Source of the DNA: Saururus chinensis
Taxonomy: Eukaryota; Streptophyta; Magnoliopsida; Piperales; Saururaceae
Direction: 5' to 3'
DNA: 64,000 nt
NCBI GenBank assembly: GCA_035235625.1
Contig: CP141146.1
Coordinates: 8,426,501 to 8,490,500 of the forward strand
The notes under the pieces were generated by a model. That model did no database searches. It worked only from the letters and a program-made list of their open reading frames with translations, and was not told the DNA's origin. Of the stretch, positions 60,079 through 64,000 are shown one piece after another (positions within the stretch are counted from its first letter, which is position 1; each line of letters begins with the position of its first letter). The position numbers and the translations under genes were made by a program.

Positions 60079-62129
60079 CTGCAAGGGCACCCAGAGAATG
60101 GCCTTCAAATAACAATAAAAGAATTGACCAACACAATCTCTAATTGCTAAGACTAAAAGTGGCCACCAACATTACATCCATGACCGTGTATAATTAAATG
60201 GCATCAAGCTAATGCTTCAATAGTTCTACAGCTGCACATTTCAAAAAAGGTTGCCAAGCCAAAAAAGAAAAGAATATAGTTTGTGGGTTGGTCAGCAGAA
60301 AGAAAAAACTGTAGTTGGTGGGTTGATCAACAGAAAGAACAAAGAAAACCCGATTGCAACTGGCTGGAAAGAAGTATAAGAATGGAGACAATCATGCTGA
60401 TTACGTGAAATAAAAAGATAAATCATATGTTGGACTCTGTTAGGATGTAAGAAGCTTTACATTGGGGAAACAAGACCAAATACTTAGTTGGCTGGAGGCC
60501 TATTTCTAATTAGGAGATTGTAAAGATAAATTAATAACTTTCTGCTGGTTAAGATAAACAGTCTGATCTGCACCAAATACAACTTTGGGAGTAGGGATGG
60601 ATCAGCAAGGACATGAAACTGTCTCGTGACAGACAGGATACAGGATAGATTTTGGGCGAAGAAGGGGAAGGAAAGAACGACAAGAGGGCAAGAATAAAAT
60701 AGAATGTAATATGTATAGGAGATAGCACCAAATGTGAACATGCAAACTCAAACTAAATTTTATCGCATAAAATTGTGACTCCATTACAACATAACATACT
60801 GTTTATCATTTAAAAAGCTATATTGAATCCTAATACAGATGCCTTTTTTAGCAAATAAAAATTACTTGTTCCTAAATCAGAAAGTTTTATCATTATCTAC
60901 AGAAGACAGGACACCGCAAATGTGCTCTTAATTTTAACTTATCATCATGGACTTCTCCTAGCAATACATATAGAATCCTTGTTTATTGAGAACTCATGAG
61001 TACAATTAAAGAATAACACCCAAAATTAATATTCACCATAATATTCTCAACTTTAGACCGGAAGAACACACCTTCTTGCACTAATTTTTCCAAAGGACCT
61101 TGGATAGGATCCAAAATTATTAAACAAAGGGATAAAAACAAGTTATTGACAAAAAGGAAAAAAACATGTCCACCAAACTACATTTAATAATTAAGCCGAG
61201 AACCACAGTAATATTGGCGTAACAACTCAAAATGATAATTACGTAGAATCAGGCTGGCTGACAAACAGTAGAACTTTTAGTTGTATAAATGTCTCCAGAC
61301 ATAATCCCTAATGGCTTCTTCTACTTGTAGTCTTACCAAACAGAAAAGTCTATTCAACACCAAGATAGGTACATGATTCAAATAAAGTAACATTGGACAC
61401 AGAAAACAGCAAAAAGAAGAAAAAGAAACATGTGCAACCATATAAGAAGCAATAGCTAACAGGAAGTTGTAAATGTCATTACATTTGGCTAACATGGGCG
61501 GACTGACTTGTCCTTATGACGGTGATGGATAGGGAAAAGGGCTGTCAAAGTGCACCGAGATTTTGCCAAAGTTGGCAAATATGAATATTATCCAAGAAAA
61601 TACATGGATGGAAGTCCAAGTCAATAATCAGAATCAATAATCAAAATATTCATGTCCAACTAAATGGGAAAAAAATGTGAACCCCAAACCTACCAACATC
61701 ATTCTCCATCTAATATTCATCCCCAGATGCACTTTCCTTACATATGCCCTACACTAACCTTGATGCGAGGATATAAATTCCATATTATCAGCCAGAGCAA
61801 ACAGGCCATCAAAGAGAAGCTAATTCTTGTTTTAAACTAAACTTTCATATATACATATGTATTGTTTTAGAATTGTAATCATAATCATAATCAAGTAACA
61901 TCTTTTTCCAACAACTTGAGGTGTGACACGAATTGTATGCCTCCATTCTGACCTATTTTGTGCCAACTTTTTCGTAAGAGATAGCACAACCATATCCTTT
62001 CTTATTGGATGCTAATAACCCTACACCAAATTTGTCCAACAAAACCCTACACTTGAGTTTTGATTAGAAAGAAAAATGGTCTCACATGAGAATAGGGGTC
62101 CACTTTTCTCTGTCCAAACAGAACTAGGT
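60079..62129. other. Presumed intron of the zinc-finger gene, no other feature
   Basis: AT-rich DNA without a recognised exon or element. A short duplication, agttggtgggttg[g/a]tca-like, occurs at about 60280 and 60312. Confidence 0.4.
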
Positions 62130-62418
62130 GTAGGGTAAAGTGGATAGATTCGGTGTAGGGAAATCATTTCCCTTCTTATTATCTCCATCCACGTTCCCTT
62201 AGGTATCCCTCTCCCTTTTTTGGCATCATTTGCATGCATCCCTTCAAATCTCCTGAAGCATTCATTGATCTTCTTTGAATATGCCCATACCAACACAACC
62301 TACACTCCTCAAGCTTCTCTCCTAAAGGTGCTATACACCTAAGTTCCGACGAATTTACTCATTTCTAATACTATCTCTTCTAGTTATTCCGCACATCCAC
62401 CTTAGCATCCTCATTTTT
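62130..62418 (-). mobile_element. LINE remnant, C-terminal end of ORF2
   Basis: On the minus strand the frames read MRMLRWMCGITRRDSIRNE, then a GV..LGEKL-like segment, a CLCWYGHIQRR-like segment and KKGRGIPKGTWMEIIRREM. This is the common C-terminal tail of plant LINE reverse transcriptases. Stops and frameshifts are present and no upstream reverse transcriptase was found. Confidence 0.75.
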
Positions 62419-64000
62419 AGGATTGTAATACGCTACCAATATCACTAACCTCGAAATTCAGTATAGCTGTCAACAGCATACATTTCAAAATGATATCCAC
62501 AAATTTGTATGCAACAAAAAAATCAAATGCACAAGTTACAAATCAAAATAACAACAAAACTCCCATTGAAATGGAAATGAACCCTCCAGGGGCATGTCGA
62601 GATGCAAAAAGACAGTGCCAGACTCACTGCAGGCTCAGGCTGCAACATAGTGTCTTTTAAAACCGGGGCTAAAAACTGATCCAAGTCCAAGCTCCAACAC
62701 ATTGGGCATCTGAATCAGACCCAAACCTCTACAAAACAATTTGATTGGAAAAAAACACTGTCCTTGTTAAAAACTTTAATCAATTATGTCTCCAAAAGTT
62801 CTATAACTATTATTCCGATAATGGTATGACTACATTTTTTATGCTGCAAATGTGCATAAAATAAAATTTTCACACTCTACAAAGGTTTATAAATGTATCC
62901 TGCAGCTTGTCATGCTTTCAATCTGAGCTGTATTAAGGCATGAGCCTGCATGCTAATTATCTGAAAAATTACATATGTAGTATAATTCAGACTCAAGTAT
63001 TTATACCAGGTGGCAGTTTTTGAGCTTAGAATTAGATCGTATTATAACAATAGCTAAACACAAATGTCCTAGATCAGAAAAATGCGATCTACCAAAATGA
63101 TGACAATCTCTCCAGAATCCAGCATTGTATGCATTCCAAAAGAACAAATCTTAGGTACAAACAATTAGAAAGCTCTATCAATGTTAACCATCATTAAAAA
63201 CGACAGGTCTAGATTCTTTCTTGCCAAAATTTTGTAAGTTTTGGGAATGCTTAGGTTGAGCACGGAATGTTTCTACATTACAGCATCCACAAATTTCTCC
63301 AGGTCAATAACAAAGCTTGGAAATGATTGGAAAGATTTATAGATAGTTGGGTAAACAGTTACCAAACTATCTATGTAGTAGATGGGTAACTGTTTACCAG
63401 ATTGATTGCTGAAACAATAATCTGCAGTTCAAGTTCCAAGAGGATGAGCTAATTTTGACTCCTGCACACCGATTTTAAAATGTATAACAAACAATGATCA
63501 GAATCAAGAAATTCATCCACTCAGGTGGCAGTATCATAAGATTCTTGAGAAATGAAGGTTTATGATCCTTCAGAATATAACAACCCCTAAAAACTATAGA
63601 AAAAAGCCACCTCTGAAGCATGAACATTTACAAGGTGAACTCGATCAGAACTGCCGACTGGATCCCAAAATTATTCCAGGGTGACAAGCGTTCACATACC
63701 TATTCTTGTTGAATCCTGCAACCTTGCAACAATCTATACGCTGAGGAGAAACACGATGATGGCACGACAACAACCAAGCTCCCAGGAAACTCTCCTATTG
63801 AAAAAACGCAACACTTCAGATATAAATGCCAAAAAGGCATTTTGGAATTTGAGTGAATGGTGAAACTGTTGGCTGACAACTAGCGCTGAGGTTCCACATT
63901 CAATTATGTCAGCCAACAGATTCCATGTTTACAGCAGATTTTTCAATTCAATGGCCCAGAATCGTACAAGCTAGTACTCTTGAACTCATGAATATGTTGC
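62419..64000. other. No gene recognised
   Basis: AT-rich, possibly still intron of the zinc-finger gene. A potential 16-bp micro-exon bounded by ag and gt on the minus strand (about 63697-63713) was noted but cannot be supported. Confidence 0.35.

Overview
This is a repeat-rich nuclear segment of a flowering plant. The genes are intron-containing plant families: a CC-NBS-LRR (RPM1-like) resistance gene, PRMT7, a type-1-like lipid-transfer protein, a pectinesterase, PEX19 and a U1-type zinc-finger protein. They sit among Ty1/copia, long-LTR, MULE, LINE and MITE remnants. No bacterial-style operon, CRISPR array or rRNA gene is present. The species cannot be fixed from the sequence; nothing points specifically to a grass.

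Layout. From 1 to 8.4 kb there are minisatellites, a mosaic NLR pseudogene (4.44-6.66 kb) and a 749-bp inverted-repeat MITE built around a CCN microsatellite. From 9.06 to 23.46 kb there is a minus-strand Ty1/copia region. It holds integrase at 18.3-19.6 kb, RNase H at 10.2-10.7 kb, then an LTR and a primer-binding site followed by a second gag. It is invaded by three long LTR-like elements of 3.7-4.0 kb, one lying inside another. From 23.5 to 27.5 kb there are small remnants and a second NLR fragment. The intact single-exon NLR is at 28.07-30.80 kb. From 35.25 to 40.78 kb lies a 14-exon PRMT7 locus that is recognisable along its length but carries in-frame TGA codons and a frameshift.

The right half holds an 8-cysteine lipid-transfer-like gene (minus, 41.4 kb) whose open frame has no ATG in the expected place, and a complete five-exon pectinesterase-like gene (43.50-45.01 kb) whose reading frame is intact but whose active-site motifs are altered. 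It also holds an intact five-exon PEX19 on the minus strand (47.10-50.98 kb) whose third intron contains a higher-order tandem repeat. A gene-poor stretch follows, with a MULE transposase relic (56.7-57.9 kb) and a possible organelle-DNA insertion. The last coding feature is the terminal exon of a minus-strand zinc-finger gene (58.75-60.08 kb) that probably runs off the right edge, and a LINE remnant lies at 62.1-62.4 kb.

The genes do not form a pathway. The coherent story is local duplication and decay: three NLR copies in different states, PRMT7-like non-coding fragments elsewhere in the window, and nested retroelements. I found no clearly new multi-gene system. The most interesting items are the PRMT7 stop pattern, the probable pectinesterase pseudoenzyme, the PEX19 intronic satellite and the mosaic NLR copy.
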